DNA from: Hyphomicrobium denitrificans 1NES1
GTDB taxonomy: Bacteria > Pseudomonadota > Alphaproteobacteria > Rhizobiales > Hyphomicrobiaceae
Direction of reading: 5' to 3'
Length of the DNA: 64,000 nt
Assembly: GCF_000230975.2 (NCBI RefSeq)
Contig: NC_021172.1
Location: 3,224,001 to 3,288,000, forward strand
Shown here: positions 45,720 to 54,708 of the stretch, piece by piece
Layout: every line of letters begins with the position of its first letter
How positions within the stretch are numbered: the first letter of the stretch is position 1
Made by a program: the position numbers and the translations under genes
The notes under the pieces: model-generated
Seen by the model: only the letters and a program-made list of their open reading frames with translations
What the model was told of the DNA's origin: nothing
The model's database searches: none

Positions 45720-47630
45720 ATGGGGCACGATCACTCCTCCGCGCGACGATTAACGATAGTCGCGAAAGCTATGCTGCTCGCCGCGCTCATTATGCCTCTG
45801 CAGGGCGGGGACGTTCGGGCGCAGGATGATTCCTACTCGCCGCCGGCCACATCATCCGAGAAGCGCCCCGACCGGAACGACGCGTACTCTCCGCCGCCGG
45901 ACAGGCAAACGTACTTTCCACAAATGGGGGCACCTGCGGATAGCGGCGGCCGTGATCGTGGCGGCAATACCTGGTCGCCGCCGGATCGCGGTTTCGACAC
46001 ACCTTACAACGGCGGTGGCGGTGGCAGCGGCCGGTCCATGCCACAAAATGCAGTGGTGCGCGGGGCGCTCCCGACGCCCGTCGAAAAGGGCGACCTCGCG
46101 CCGGTCATGTCGTCGGATGGCTCGGGATTGCCGTATGAACTGTGGCGAGGGCTCGACGTCGCGAGCATCGAGAAGCTCATCGGCACAATTGAAATTCCAC
46201 CGCGGTCGCCTGCTCTCCACGAGCTTTGGAAACGCCTGATCACGTCGCAATCTGGTGATTCCTCCAATGCGGATTTCACCGCCCTCCGGCTCGAAGCGCT
46301 TTACCGTTCGGGCCTTGCGCGCGATGCGGCCGAAGAGATCGCAAAACAGAGCACGGACGAAAATCCGCTCTTGCTGACACTGGAAGCGCGTAACGAACTT
46401 GCCTCGGGCCATTCCGATAAAGCCTGCGAGCTAGTCGGCCGCTCGGCGCGCGCCAAGGGCAGCATCCCAGCGCGGCTCAAAGGCGAAGCCATCATGATGG
46501 CGGGTTACTGCTCGGCCATACGGGACGACCGGTCCGGCGCCGGCCTTGCCGCCGACATGGCGCGCGAGGAAGGAGTTCAGGCTTCGCTCGGACTTGAGGC
46601 TCTCGATGCGCTCTCGATCAAGGCCAAGCCGAAGTATACGGCCGTCAAACAGATCTCGCTTCTCGATTACCGCATCGCCGAGCACGTCGGCGGCCTGTCG
46701 CACAAGGACGTGCTGGAAAAAGGCGAGCCGGCGCTGCTCGTCGCGCTCGCGACGGACCCGTCAACGCCCGTCGATCTCGGTCTTCCGTCGACCGAAGCGG
46801 CCGCCCGTCTCAACGCGCTCTCGCCCGAAGCCCTTGCGAGCATCTATCGCGTCAATGCCGAGACTGCTTCTCCGGATGACCTTCTTGCCGGACGCGGACC
46901 CCAGGGAGTCGCGCGGCGGGCGGCTCTGTTCAAGGCTGCTGTCGATGAGCATTCTCCGATGCGCAAGACGCGGCTAATCCGCGCATTTCTCGATGACGCG
47001 AACCATCAGCGGATGGCGATGATCGCGACCAAGATGATCGCTCCAGCGGCTGCGGAATTGCGGCCCGCGCCGGAAATCAGCTGGTTCGCGGAAACGGGCG
47101 TCGAGATCGGGCTTGCGTCCGGGCGCTATGACATGGCGCGCGATTGGATCAGGCTTGGCGACGAGCCGGGAAGCCCCGGCAATCTCGCGCATTGGCGGGC
47201 GCTGCTCGACATCGCCGATCCGAAAGATCCTCAGCGCGGCAGGAGCTTCTCTGCACTCGAAGATTTGGTCGCGAACGGACGGTTTCCGTCGGCTGCCCTC
47301 TATCGGCTGACGACAGTTCTCGAGGCGCTCGGCTATGTCGTTCCGCTGCCTCTCTGGGAAGCCGCCAACAAGACGCCTCAGCCGACGTCCGGATACCTGC
47401 CGGAAACCGGTGTTCTCACCGAATTGCAGGATGCGTCCAAAAAACAAGAATTCGGCCATACCGTCCTGCTCGTGATGAAAGCGCTTGGGCCAAACGGAGC
47501 AGAGGACGCGAACCTCATCGCACTTGGCGACAGCATTCGCGCATTGAAGCGTGCCGGTCTTGAACCTGACGCGCGGAGGCTCGGCTTAGAGGCGCTGCTG
47601 TCCTCCTGGCCGCGTCTCGAGACGAATTGA
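45720..47630 (+). CDS. Large exported protein of unknown function
   Basis: 636 aa. A signal sequence (about 1-35) is followed by a Pro/Gly/Ser/Asp-rich low-complexity segment (about 36-110), then a mostly alpha-helical region to the end with repeated Leu/Ala helices, resembling a helical-repeat periplasmic protein. No enzyme motif. It stands between the 47-aa membrane protein and xerD, an arrangement that seems conserved in Hyphomicrobiales; its role is unknown. Confidence 0.75.
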   Translation: MGHDHSSARRLTIVAKAMLLAALIMPLQGGDVRAQDDSYSPPATSSEKRPDRNDAYSPPPDRQTYFPQMGAPADSGGRDRGGNTWSPPDRGFDTPYNGGGGGSGRSMPQNAVVRGALPTPVEKGDLAPVMSSDGSGLPYELWRGLDVASIEKLIGTIEIPPRSPALHELWKRLITSQSGDSSNADFTALRLEALYRSGLARDAAEEIAKQSTDENPLLLTLEARNELASGHSDKACELVGRSARAKGSIPARLKGEAIMMAGYCSAIRDDRSGAGLAADMAREEGVQASLGLEALDALSIKAKPKYTAVKQISLLDYRIAEHVGGLSHKDVLEKGEPALLVALATDPSTPVDLGLPSTEAAARLNALSPEALASIYRVNAETASPDDLLAGRGPQGVARRAALFKAAVDEHSPMRKTRLIRAFLDDANHQRMAMIATKMIAPAAAELRPAPEISWFAETGVEIGLASGRYDMARDWIRLGDEPGSPGNLAHWRALLDIADPKDPQRGRSFSALEDLVANGRFPSAALYRLTTVLEALGYVVPLPLWEAANKTPQPTSGYLPETGVLTELQDASKKQEFGHTVLLVMKALGPNGAEDANLIALGDSIRALKRAGLEPDARRLGLEALLSSWPRLETN

Positions 47631-47640
47631 GGCGAAGATA

Positions 47641-48567
47641 GTGTCCACGGCGACGCGCGACAGCCACCTCATCGCATTTCTCGACATGCTCGCCGCCGAG
47701 CGCGGCGCAGCACTCAATACGGTCGAGGCGTATGGCAGCGATCTCGACGGTTTTCTGCAGTATCTTTCCGAGGCGGGCGTGGCACCGCTCGCGGTGGTTA
47801 ACCAGCATATCCAAGGCTACATCGCCACGATGGCGAACGCCGGCCAGGCCACGACGTCGCGGTCGCGGCGCTTATCGGCGATCAAGCAATATTATCGGTT
47901 TCTTTTCGCGGAAGGCGTCATCGCCGCCGATCCGACCGCGGGCCTGCAAGGTCCTAAACGGCGACGCGCGCTACCGAAAGTCCTCAGCATCGCCGAGGTC
48001 GACCGGCTGCTGGAAACCTCGCTCAAGCGGTGTGACGGTGTCGAGGGACGATCCCTGTTCCGAGCTTTGCGCTTTCATTGCCTGCTCGAAATTCTTTATG
48101 CTACGGGTATGCGCGTTTCAGAACTCGTCGGCTTGCCTAGAACGGTTCTACGTGGCGACAAGCGCGTCTTCTCGATAAAGGGCAAGGGCAGTCGCGAACG
48201 ACTCGTCCCACTCAATGCTGCAGCGCGTGATGCACTCGACCGATTCCTTGCGGTTTCAGGCCGGTTCGATAATTCGGCATGGCTCTTTCCTTCGAAATCA
48301 GCATCCGGGCACATGACACGGCAAGGGTTTGCGCAAGACCTGAAGGAGGTCGCAAGCGAAGCCAGCATCAATGCCGACCGGATCTCGCCGCATGTCCTGC
48401 GTCACGCATTCGCGAGCCACCTGCTCGACCGGGGCGCGGACCTTAGAGCGGTGCAACAACTTCTCGGACATGCTGACATTTCAACGACGGAGATTTATAC
48501 GCACGTTCTGCAGGAGCGTCTAAAGGCGCTCGTCAACACGCATCATCCGCTGGCCAAAGCGAAATAA
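47641..48567 (+). CDS. xerD: Tyrosine recombinase XerD
   Basis: 308 aa, GTG start with GAGG upstream. The N-terminal SAM-like domain is followed by the catalytic domain with ATGMRVSELVGL, KGKGSRERLVPL, HVLRHAFASHLL, LGHADISTTEIYTHV: the R-K-H-R-H-Y set. It resolves chromosome dimers at dif with XerC and FtsK. The partner xerC is not in the window. No integron or phage genes accompany it, so a host role is favoured. Confidence 0.92.
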   Translation: MSTATRDSHLIAFLDMLAAERGAALNTVEAYGSDLDGFLQYLSEAGVAPLAVVNQHIQGYIATMANAGQATTSRSRRLSAIKQYYRFLFAEGVIAADPTAGLQGPKRRRALPKVLSIAEVDRLLETSLKRCDGVEGRSLFRALRFHCLLEILYATGMRVSELVGLPRTVLRGDKRVFSIKGKGSRERLVPLNAAARDALDRFLAVSGRFDNSAWLFPSKSASGHMTRQGFAQDLKEVASEASINADRISPHVLRHAFASHLLDRGADLRAVQQLLGHADISTTEIYTHVLQERLKALVNTHHPLAKAK

Positions 48568-48638
48568 GACGGCCTGGATCGTCCCAGCGCTGCCCATACA
48601 AAAAAGTAAGGCGGAAAACGCGAGGGAGGAACTTTAAT

Positions 48639-49298
48639 ATGACACGCTTGTTTGGGGATATTCACCGCACGCTTCAGATGGCCTTCGATACGCGGGCGCT
48701 TGCCGACCGCGTCGAGGCGGTCGCCTTGAAACCCGAGATCGACGACAGCGCGAAGGCTTTCATCGAGAGCCGCGACATGTTTTTCCTCTCGACGATCGAT
48801 CACAAGGGGCGGCCGACTGTTTCGTATAAAGGCGGCGTGCCGGGCTTCGTTCGCGTCGTCGATCAGAACACGCTGATGTTCCCGAGCTACGACGGCAACG
48901 GCATGTATCTCTCGATGGGCAACATCTCCGGGAACGCGGAAATCGGAATGCTGTTCATCGATTTCGAAAGGCCGTTCCGTTTGCGGGCGCAGGGCCGCGC
49001 CGAACTGATTCTCAGCGGAGACGACGTCAAGGCGTTCAAGGAAGCCGAGATGGTGGTGAAGGTCGCGATTCATGAGGTCTGGATGAACTGCCCGCGCTAC
49101 GTCCACCGCTTCAAGAAAATCGAGTCCTCACGCTATGCGCCGGGCGTCGAAGATGAAACGCCATTTTGCGAGTGGAAACGCATTGACGCAATGCAGGACG
49201 TGGTGAGGCCGCAAGAGCGCGAAAAAGTCGAGCATCTCGGCACGACGACAATCGATGACTGGATGGGCAAGGTGATGACGGGCGACAAGGGTGCATGA
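48639..49298 (+). CDS. PNPOx-like FMN-binding protein
   Basis: 219 aa split-barrel flavin-binding domain: FIESRDMFFLSTIDHKGRPTVSYKGG then SYDGNGMYLSMGN and GMLFIDFERPFRLRAQG. GGGAGGAA before the ATG. Pyridoxamine-phosphate-oxidase-like proteins of this size are often of unknown substrate; true PdxH is longer and has other motifs. Downstream of xerD but apparently separate. Confidence 0.85.
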   Translation: MTRLFGDIHRTLQMAFDTRALADRVEAVALKPEIDDSAKAFIESRDMFFLSTIDHKGRPTVSYKGGVPGFVRVVDQNTLMFPSYDGNGMYLSMGNISGNAEIGMLFIDFERPFRLRAQGRAELILSGDDVKAFKEAEMVVKVAIHEVWMNCPRYVHRFKKIESSRYAPGVEDETPFCEWKRIDAMQDVVRPQEREKVEHLGTTTIDDWMGKVMTGDKGA

Positions 49299-49336
49299 AG
49301 CCTTGCGCGTAATCCGCCATCATGTGTCTTAGATCC

Positions 49337-50830
49337 ATGACCTCAGACGTTACCGAGACCCGATACCGAGGCCTGGGGTTTGCCGCGCACCCCACCGGGC
49401 TGACGACGCTCTACTTCACGGAGTTGTGGGAGCGGTTCTCGTATTACGGAATGCGGGCCCTCCTGATCCTGTTCATGGTGGCGCCGGTCGAAGCGGGTGG
49501 ACTCGGTTTCAACACGCCGAACGCGGGGAGTATCTACGGCTCCTACACGATGGCCGTTTATCTTCTGGCCGTGCCGGGCGGGTTCATTGCCGACCGTATG
49601 CTTGGTGCTAAGCGCAGCGTCCTCTTCGGTGGGCTCGCCATCGCCGCGGGCCACTATGCCTTGGCCATACCGACGCTGACGACGTTTTATCTCGGCCTGA
49701 TCCTCATTGCGTTCGGGACCGGCCTTTTCAAGCCGAATATCTCCGCACTCGTCGGCGCGCTTTATTCACACGATGATCTCAGGCGCGATTCCGGCTTTTC
49801 GCTTTTTTACATGGGCATCAACATCGGCGCGTTCATCGCTCCGATCGTGACTGGCTTTCTGGCGCAGAGTGCGATGTTCAAGGGCTGGCTCGCGGCGGCG
49901 GGGTTCGACCCGGCGCTCAGCTGGCATTGGGGCTTTGCGGCTGCGGGCATCGGCATGACGATTTCGATGCTGCTGTTCGCGCGCAACATGCGAGGACTGA
50001 ACAATCCCGATCCGGTGCCCCTGTCGTTGGAGCCGACGTTCAAGCGCGAAGGATTTTATATCGCGCTTGCAACGCTCGGGCTTCTGGTGCTTGCGCTTCT
50101 TTCGGACGTTTCGGGATTCAGATGGTTGCGGTGGCTTTTCATCCTCGTGCCGTTGGCCTGCGTCTTGTACGGCGCTTCGCAGACCAATCCGGATGCGCGG
50201 CGCCTTGCGGCCGTCGGGATCTATTTCATTGCGGCGATGATCTTCTGGGCCATTTTCGAGCAGGCCGGTACGACGCTCTCGCTTTTTGCCGATCAGCTGA
50301 CGCGCAACGACATCGCGGGCTTCGCATTTCCCTCCGCGTGGTTTCAGTCGGCCAATCCGATCTTCGTCATTCTGCTGACTCCGCTGATCGCCGCGCTCTG
50401 GCTGAAGCTCGGTGCGCAGCAACCATCGGCGCCTGCAAAGTTCGGGTTGGCTCTCGTCTTTCTCGCGGCTGGATTCCTGCTGATGATCCCTGCGGCCAGC
50501 TATGCCGCCGAAGCTCGCGTCTCGCCGTTCTGGCTCATCGGGCTCTACTTTTTGTTCACGATCGGCGAACTGCTCTTGAGTCCGGTCGGACTGGCAACGA
50601 TGACGCGCATCGCGCCCGAAAGGATGACGGGCATCGTGCTTGGCTTCTGGTTCCTGGCGGCCGCGCTCGGCAACAAGCTCGCGGGCGATATCGGCGGCGC
50701 CTTTACGGCAAGCGATCCCGACACGCTCGTTCTGTCATTTTTGGCGCAGGCAGGGATTGTGGCCGCAGCTGCAGCCCTTATGTTTGCGCTCGTCCCTGTC
50801 GCAAAACGGCTGTCCGAAGGCGATAATTAA
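49337..50830 (+). CDS. POT-family peptide/proton symporter
   Basis: 497 aa, about 12-14 helices. The POT signature is clear: FTELWERFSYYGMRALL (ExxERFxYYG) and the second motif GTGLFKPNISALVGALY. Length and motifs match Dtp-type di- and tripeptide transporters. The ATG at 49337 is chosen over 49322, which adds a Cys-Arg leader. Encoded alone. Confidence 0.93.
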   Translation: MTSDVTETRYRGLGFAAHPTGLTTLYFTELWERFSYYGMRALLILFMVAPVEAGGLGFNTPNAGSIYGSYTMAVYLLAVPGGFIADRMLGAKRSVLFGGLAIAAGHYALAIPTLTTFYLGLILIAFGTGLFKPNISALVGALYSHDDLRRDSGFSLFYMGINIGAFIAPIVTGFLAQSAMFKGWLAAAGFDPALSWHWGFAAAGIGMTISMLLFARNMRGLNNPDPVPLSLEPTFKREGFYIALATLGLLVLALLSDVSGFRWLRWLFILVPLACVLYGASQTNPDARRLAAVGIYFIAAMIFWAIFEQAGTTLSLFADQLTRNDIAGFAFPSAWFQSANPIFVILLTPLIAALWLKLGAQQPSAPAKFGLALVFLAAGFLLMIPAASYAAEARVSPFWLIGLYFLFTIGELLLSPVGLATMTRIAPERMTGIVLGFWFLAAALGNKLAGDIGGAFTASDPDTLVLSFLAQAGIVAAAAALMFALVPVAKRLSEGDN

Positions 50831-50979
50831 CCCCGAAAGCCGGTTCTTGCGGCGACGCGTTAGCGCAAGTTACCCACCTCGCCTTGACACGTGCCGAGAG
50901 CCAAGGTGAATGTCGCGCGGCGGATGCGCGATCCCGCCACCGCACGCATCAGTTGCACAATTCGAGAGACCTGAGCCCC

Positions 50980-51945
50980 GTGAACGCTTCGCCCGCTCTT
51001 CGCACCTATCTCGATTTCGAAAAGCCGATCCTGGAGCTCGAGAGCAAGGTTGCCGAGCTCAAGGCGCTGCAGACTGAGGGCAAAGGGCCCCAGATTGCGG
51101 ACGAAATCGCGAAGCTCGAACAGAAAGCCAAGGCCGCTCTGGTCGACACCTATGCCCGCCTCACGCCCTGGCAGAAAACGCTCGTCGCGCGGCATCCGGA
51201 GCGCCCGCACGCGCTCGACTTCGTCAACGGTCTCATCGAAGATTTCACGCCGCTTGCGGGCGATCGCTATTTCGCCGAGGACGAGGCGATTGTCGGCGGC
51301 ATCGGAAAATTCCGGAACAAGTCGGTCGTCGTTCTTGGGCACGAAAAAGGGTCTGATACCGAACAACGGATCAAGCACAATTTCGGCATGGCGCGGCCGG
51401 AAGGCTATCGCAAAGCCGTGCGGCTGATGGAGCTTGCCGACCGCTTCGGCCTGCCGATCATCACGTTCGTCGATACGCCGGGCGCCTATCCGGGCATCGG
51501 TGCAGAAGAACGCGGCCAAGCCGAGGCCATCGCGCGGTCGACCGAGTGCTGCCTCAAGCTCGGCGTACCCATCGTGGCGGTCATCGTCGGCGAGGGCGGC
51601 TCGGGTGGCGCCATCGCCATCGCCACTGCCAACCGTATCCTTATGCTCGAACACGCCATCTATTCGGTGATTTCGCCCGAGGGCGCGGCGTCGATCATCT
51701 GGCGCGACAGCAACAAAAAAGAAGAAGCCGCGACCAATATGAAGATCACGGCCCAGGACCTGGATCAGCTCGGCGTTATCGACGCCATTGTCAAAGAACC
51801 GACGGGCGGGGCGCATCGCGACCGCGAATCGGTGATTATCTCAACCGGAAACGCGATCGCGCGGATGCTTTCCGAGTTCGAGGGGAAATCTCCCGACGAT
51901 ATCCGTGCGCAACGGCACGAACGCTTTTTGTCGATCGGACGATAA
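50980..51945 (+). CDS. accA: Acetyl-CoA carboxylase carboxyltransferase alpha
   Basis: 321 aa, crotonase-like carboxyltransferase subunit of the bacterial ACC complex, first step of fatty acid synthesis. YLDFEKPILELESKVAEL start, TFVDTPGAYPGIGAEERGQAEAIA middle, and a GEGGSGGAIAIATANR oxyanion region. The GTG at 50980 gives the normal length; the upstream TTG at 50884 would add 32 unlikely residues. A TTGACA sits at 50884-50889, but no matching -10 box is evident. Confidence 0.95.
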   Translation: MNASPALRTYLDFEKPILELESKVAELKALQTEGKGPQIADEIAKLEQKAKAALVDTYARLTPWQKTLVARHPERPHALDFVNGLIEDFTPLAGDRYFAEDEAIVGGIGKFRNKSVVVLGHEKGSDTEQRIKHNFGMARPEGYRKAVRLMELADRFGLPIITFVDTPGAYPGIGAEERGQAEAIARSTECCLKLGVPIVAVIVGEGGSGGAIAIATANRILMLEHAIYSVISPEGAASIIWRDSNKKEEAATNMKITAQDLDQLGVIDAIVKEPTGGAHRDRESVIISTGNAIARMLSEFEGKSPDDIRAQRHERFLSIGR

Positions 51946-52109
51946 GCGGTTGGGCCGAATTCCGGAGGGCCGGTCCATCCAGCGCCGTATTCGGACACGA
52001 TACTTGAGTTGACAGGGCTTTCGCCTAATTTCAGTAGTCATTGAGTCTGTTGCATTATTAGTCCGCCAACCCGCGGCACGGGGAAACAGTTCGGGGGAAA
52101 GGCGCATTG

Positions 52110-53075
52110 GTGCTGACGCGCGTCTCGCTGGCGTGGAAGGCTGCTGTCCAAACGGCCGTGTTAGCCGTGGTGGTCATGCTGGCGGCCTGTTCCAACACGC
52201 CCACTATCCCGCCACCTTCGGAAGTTCCGCTCTCGAAGGAGACCATCTCTCTCTTGGCCAAGAAGGGCATGCAGCCCGGCTCGCCGATCTTCGTGCGCAT
52301 CTTCAAGGAAGAGTCCGAGCTCGAAATCTGGAAGCAGCGCGACGACGGGCGCTTCTACCATTTCAAGACGTACCCCATCTGCAATTGGTCGGGCGAGATC
52401 GGGCCGAAGCAGAATTACGGGGACCGGCAAGCTCCGGAAGGCTTTTATTCGGTCACCCCGGCGCTGATGAATCCGAATTCGAAATATTATCTGTCGTTCA
52501 ATCTCGGCTATCCGAATTCCTATGACCGCGTGTGGAACCGCACGGGAGATTCGGTCATGGTGCACGGAAACTGCCGGTCTGCCGGTTGTTACGCCATGAC
52601 CGACGCCCTGATGGAAGAAATCTACGGGCTTACGCGCGAGGCGCTGAAAGCCGGTCAGCCGAGCTTCCAGGTCCAGGCGCTCCCGTTCCGTATGACGGAC
52701 GCACGCCTTGCGCGCGAAAAGAACAGCAAATGGTATGGCTACTGGAAAACGCTGAAACAGGGCTACGACTATTTCGAAAAGTACCGCGTTCCGCCGAACG
52801 TGGTCGTTTGCGAACGGCGGTACGTGGTTGGCGTTCTGGCGCAAAGCCGCCCCGATGCCGACGGCCCGTGCCCTGCCTTCTCGCGGCCGACCATGACGGC
52901 GTTCACGCCGCTCCCCGAGCCCGCCGAGATGGATGTCGCAAAGGGCAACAAGCTCAAGGGCATTGCCAATCCCGACCTCGAACCGACGCTCGCCGACATC
53001 AATGCCGCGAAGCAAAGGCAAAACGCGCAAGCGATCCAAAGCATTCCGAGCATGCCGGTTGCCAACGCCAACTAG
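52110..53075 (+). CDS. L,D-transpeptidase (YafK-like), lipoprotein
   Basis: 321 aa from GTG 52110, which has GGGGGAAAGG upstream. A lipoprotein signal ends in the lipobox LAAC (Cys at about residue 27), followed by Ser, so it should be acylated and probably reach the outer membrane. The catalytic block HGNCRSAGCYAM contains the nucleophile Cys. A C-terminal VVVCERRYVV segment follows. Murein L,D-transpeptidase or -endopeptidase of the YafK type; precise activity unproven. First of three paralogues. Confidence 0.88.
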   Translation: MLTRVSLAWKAAVQTAVLAVVVMLAACSNTPTIPPPSEVPLSKETISLLAKKGMQPGSPIFVRIFKEESELEIWKQRDDGRFYHFKTYPICNWSGEIGPKQNYGDRQAPEGFYSVTPALMNPNSKYYLSFNLGYPNSYDRVWNRTGDSVMVHGNCRSAGCYAMTDALMEEIYGLTREALKAGQPSFQVQALPFRMTDARLAREKNSKWYGYWKTLKQGYDYFEKYRVPPNVVVCERRYVVGVLAQSRPDADGPCPAFSRPTMTAFTPLPEPAEMDVAKGNKLKGIANPDLEPTLADINAAKQRQNAQAIQSIPSMPVANAN

Positions 53076-53093
53076 GTTTCTGGCGAGGCTCCA

Positions 53094-53978
53094 ATGCATA
53101 GCGGCACCCAGAACCAGCGAGCCCCATCACGACCCAGGAGACGGTGGCTCAGAGCCTTCTTTCTCACTCTTATTGCCGTCGGTATCGCGGGCGTGGCTGC
53201 ATTCGAACTGTCCCAGGTCTGGATGCCGCGCGTCTTCGGCGACGACGGACTGATCCGCTATGAACGCATACAACGGAGATTGAGGGCGGACTTCGGACTG
53301 CCGATGCCAGGCCAACCCGATCTCGCCCACCTTTCCGAGCGTCTTGCGGACAGCGGTCTGAAGCAGGGTGCGCCCGTCCTGGTTCGCATATTCAAAAGAG
53401 ACTTCGAGCTAGAGCTTTGGATGCAGCGCGACGGCAAGTTCCATCGCTTCGCAACGTATCCGATCTGCCGCTGGTCCGGCTGGCTTGGCCCGAAGCTCAT
53501 CGAAGGCGACCGTCAAGCGCCCGAAGGGTTCTATACGGTCGACGCTTCGGCGCTGAACCCGAATAGCCGTTGGTTTCGTTCGTTCAACCTTGGCTATCCG
53601 AACGCGTTCGACCGCTCGCAGGGGCGCACCGGTTCACTGATCATGGTACACGGCGGCTGCGGCTCGATCGGTTGCTTCGCGATGACGAACCGGCAAATGG
53701 CGGAGATCTGGCAGCTCGTTACGGCAGCGCTCGAGAATGGGCAAAAGCGCTTCCAGGTCCAAGTTTATCCGTTCCGGATGTCGGACGCGGAGATAGCTGA
53801 GCATGCGCAAGATCCCGATGCCGCGTTCTGGCGTAAACTCAAGGCAGGCAACGATCTCTTTGAAGGCAGCTCGGTGCCGCCAAAAGTTTCAGTCTGCAAC
53901 GGACGCTATCGCTTTGAAGCCGGAGCGACCGGCACCGGAGATAGCGATCCGGTCGACGTGCGTTGCAGCAATAACTGA
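53094..53978 (+). CDS. L,D-transpeptidase (YafK-like), membrane-anchored
   Basis: 294 aa. One N-terminal transmembrane anchor (about 17-40), then a periplasmic L,D-transpeptidase domain with the catalytic block HGGCGSIGCFAMTN. Closely related in layout to its neighbours; a CNGRYRF-type segment ends the domain. Only 18 bases after the first paralogue, so it is probably cotranscribed. Cell-wall 3-3 crosslinking or lipoprotein attachment is the usual role. Confidence 0.87.
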   Translation: MHSGTQNQRAPSRPRRRWLRAFFLTLIAVGIAGVAAFELSQVWMPRVFGDDGLIRYERIQRRLRADFGLPMPGQPDLAHLSERLADSGLKQGAPVLVRIFKRDFELELWMQRDGKFHRFATYPICRWSGWLGPKLIEGDRQAPEGFYTVDASALNPNSRWFRSFNLGYPNAFDRSQGRTGSLIMVHGGCGSIGCFAMTNRQMAEIWQLVTAALENGQKRFQVQVYPFRMSDAEIAEHAQDPDAAFWRKLKAGNDLFEGSSVPPKVSVCNGRYRFEAGATGTGDSDPVDVRCSNN

Positions 53979-54187
53979 CGCATGATCACCAAGACGCAGC
54001 GCAAATCCTTTTTGAAATGACGCCTCGCCAATTCGGAATGGAATTTTATCTGTTCTTGAATCAATTCATTCCCAATCTGAATCTCGTTAATTCAGCCCAA
54101 TATTTACTTTATCCAGCACGCAATTGAATCGCCTCCAATATTGAAATGCGCTACAAATGCTGTGTTGAGTGATTATGGAGGTCGGTA
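53979..54187. other. AT-rich upstream region of the Tyr-rich protein
   Basis: 209 bases, visibly more AT-rich than the surroundings. It contains three GAATC (GANTC) sites at 54058, 54079 and 54126, a CTGAAT/ATTCAG hairpin and two CCAATATT copies. GANTC is the methylation site of CcrM in alphaproteobacteria, so cell-cycle methylation could act here; this is speculative. Confidence 0.45.
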
Positions 54188-54541
54188 ATGCGTAAGGCGT
54201 GGCTTGTATCGGCCGCGATGGCGGCTGGTTTGGCCGCACTGTGGGCCGGATCAACTTCGGCTTCGGCAGGCGTCGCGGGTCTCATCCCGTCGACCGCGGG
54301 TGCGGCTCATCACTCGGACGGAATTACGAAGATCAATCATTGGCGTCGCTATTATTATGCCCCCCGCTATTACTCAGGGTATTACTACGCGTCGCCCTAC
54401 GACTACGATTATGCCTACTATCCGCCGCCCGTCGTCTATTACGCCGTTCCCGCACCGCGCTATGTGCCTGGCCCGGCCTATTATCCTTATGCCGGATACT
54501 ATGTCCGGCCGTGGCGCAGCCGGTACTACTACGGTTGGTGA
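54188..54541 (+). CDS. Tyr-rich exported small protein
   Basis: 117 aa with a clear signal peptide (about 1-27). The mature protein is dominated by Tyr, Pro and Arg (runs such as YYYAPRYYSGYYY), with no fold recognisable. GGAGG precedes the ATG. It is flanked by L,D-transpeptidase genes on both sides and may be a wall- or surface-associated structural protein; that is inference. Confidence 0.75.
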   Translation: MRKAWLVSAAMAAGLAALWAGSTSASAGVAGLIPSTAGAAHHSDGITKINHWRRYYYAPRYYSGYYYASPYDYDYAYYPPPVVYYAVPAPRYVPGPAYYPYAGYYVRPWRSRYYYGW

Positions 54542-54708
54542 CGTTGCAGTGAGCGGCGGGTGATTTGGATGGGCCGGCGCATATGAGCGGCGGCGTCCCG
54601 CGGTTCCGTGCGAGGGTGTTGGCAAAAAGACACTTCGATTTGCGAACGGTGCGCGATAATGTCGGCCTCGCGTGAGCGTGAGGGCGGGTACTCGGTCGCG
54701 AACCATCC

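Noticed and set aside
47641..48567. XerD as a sign of an integrative element
   Set aside because: It has the host XerD length and motifs and stands with conserved chromosomal genes. No attachment repeats, excisionase or phage genes are near.
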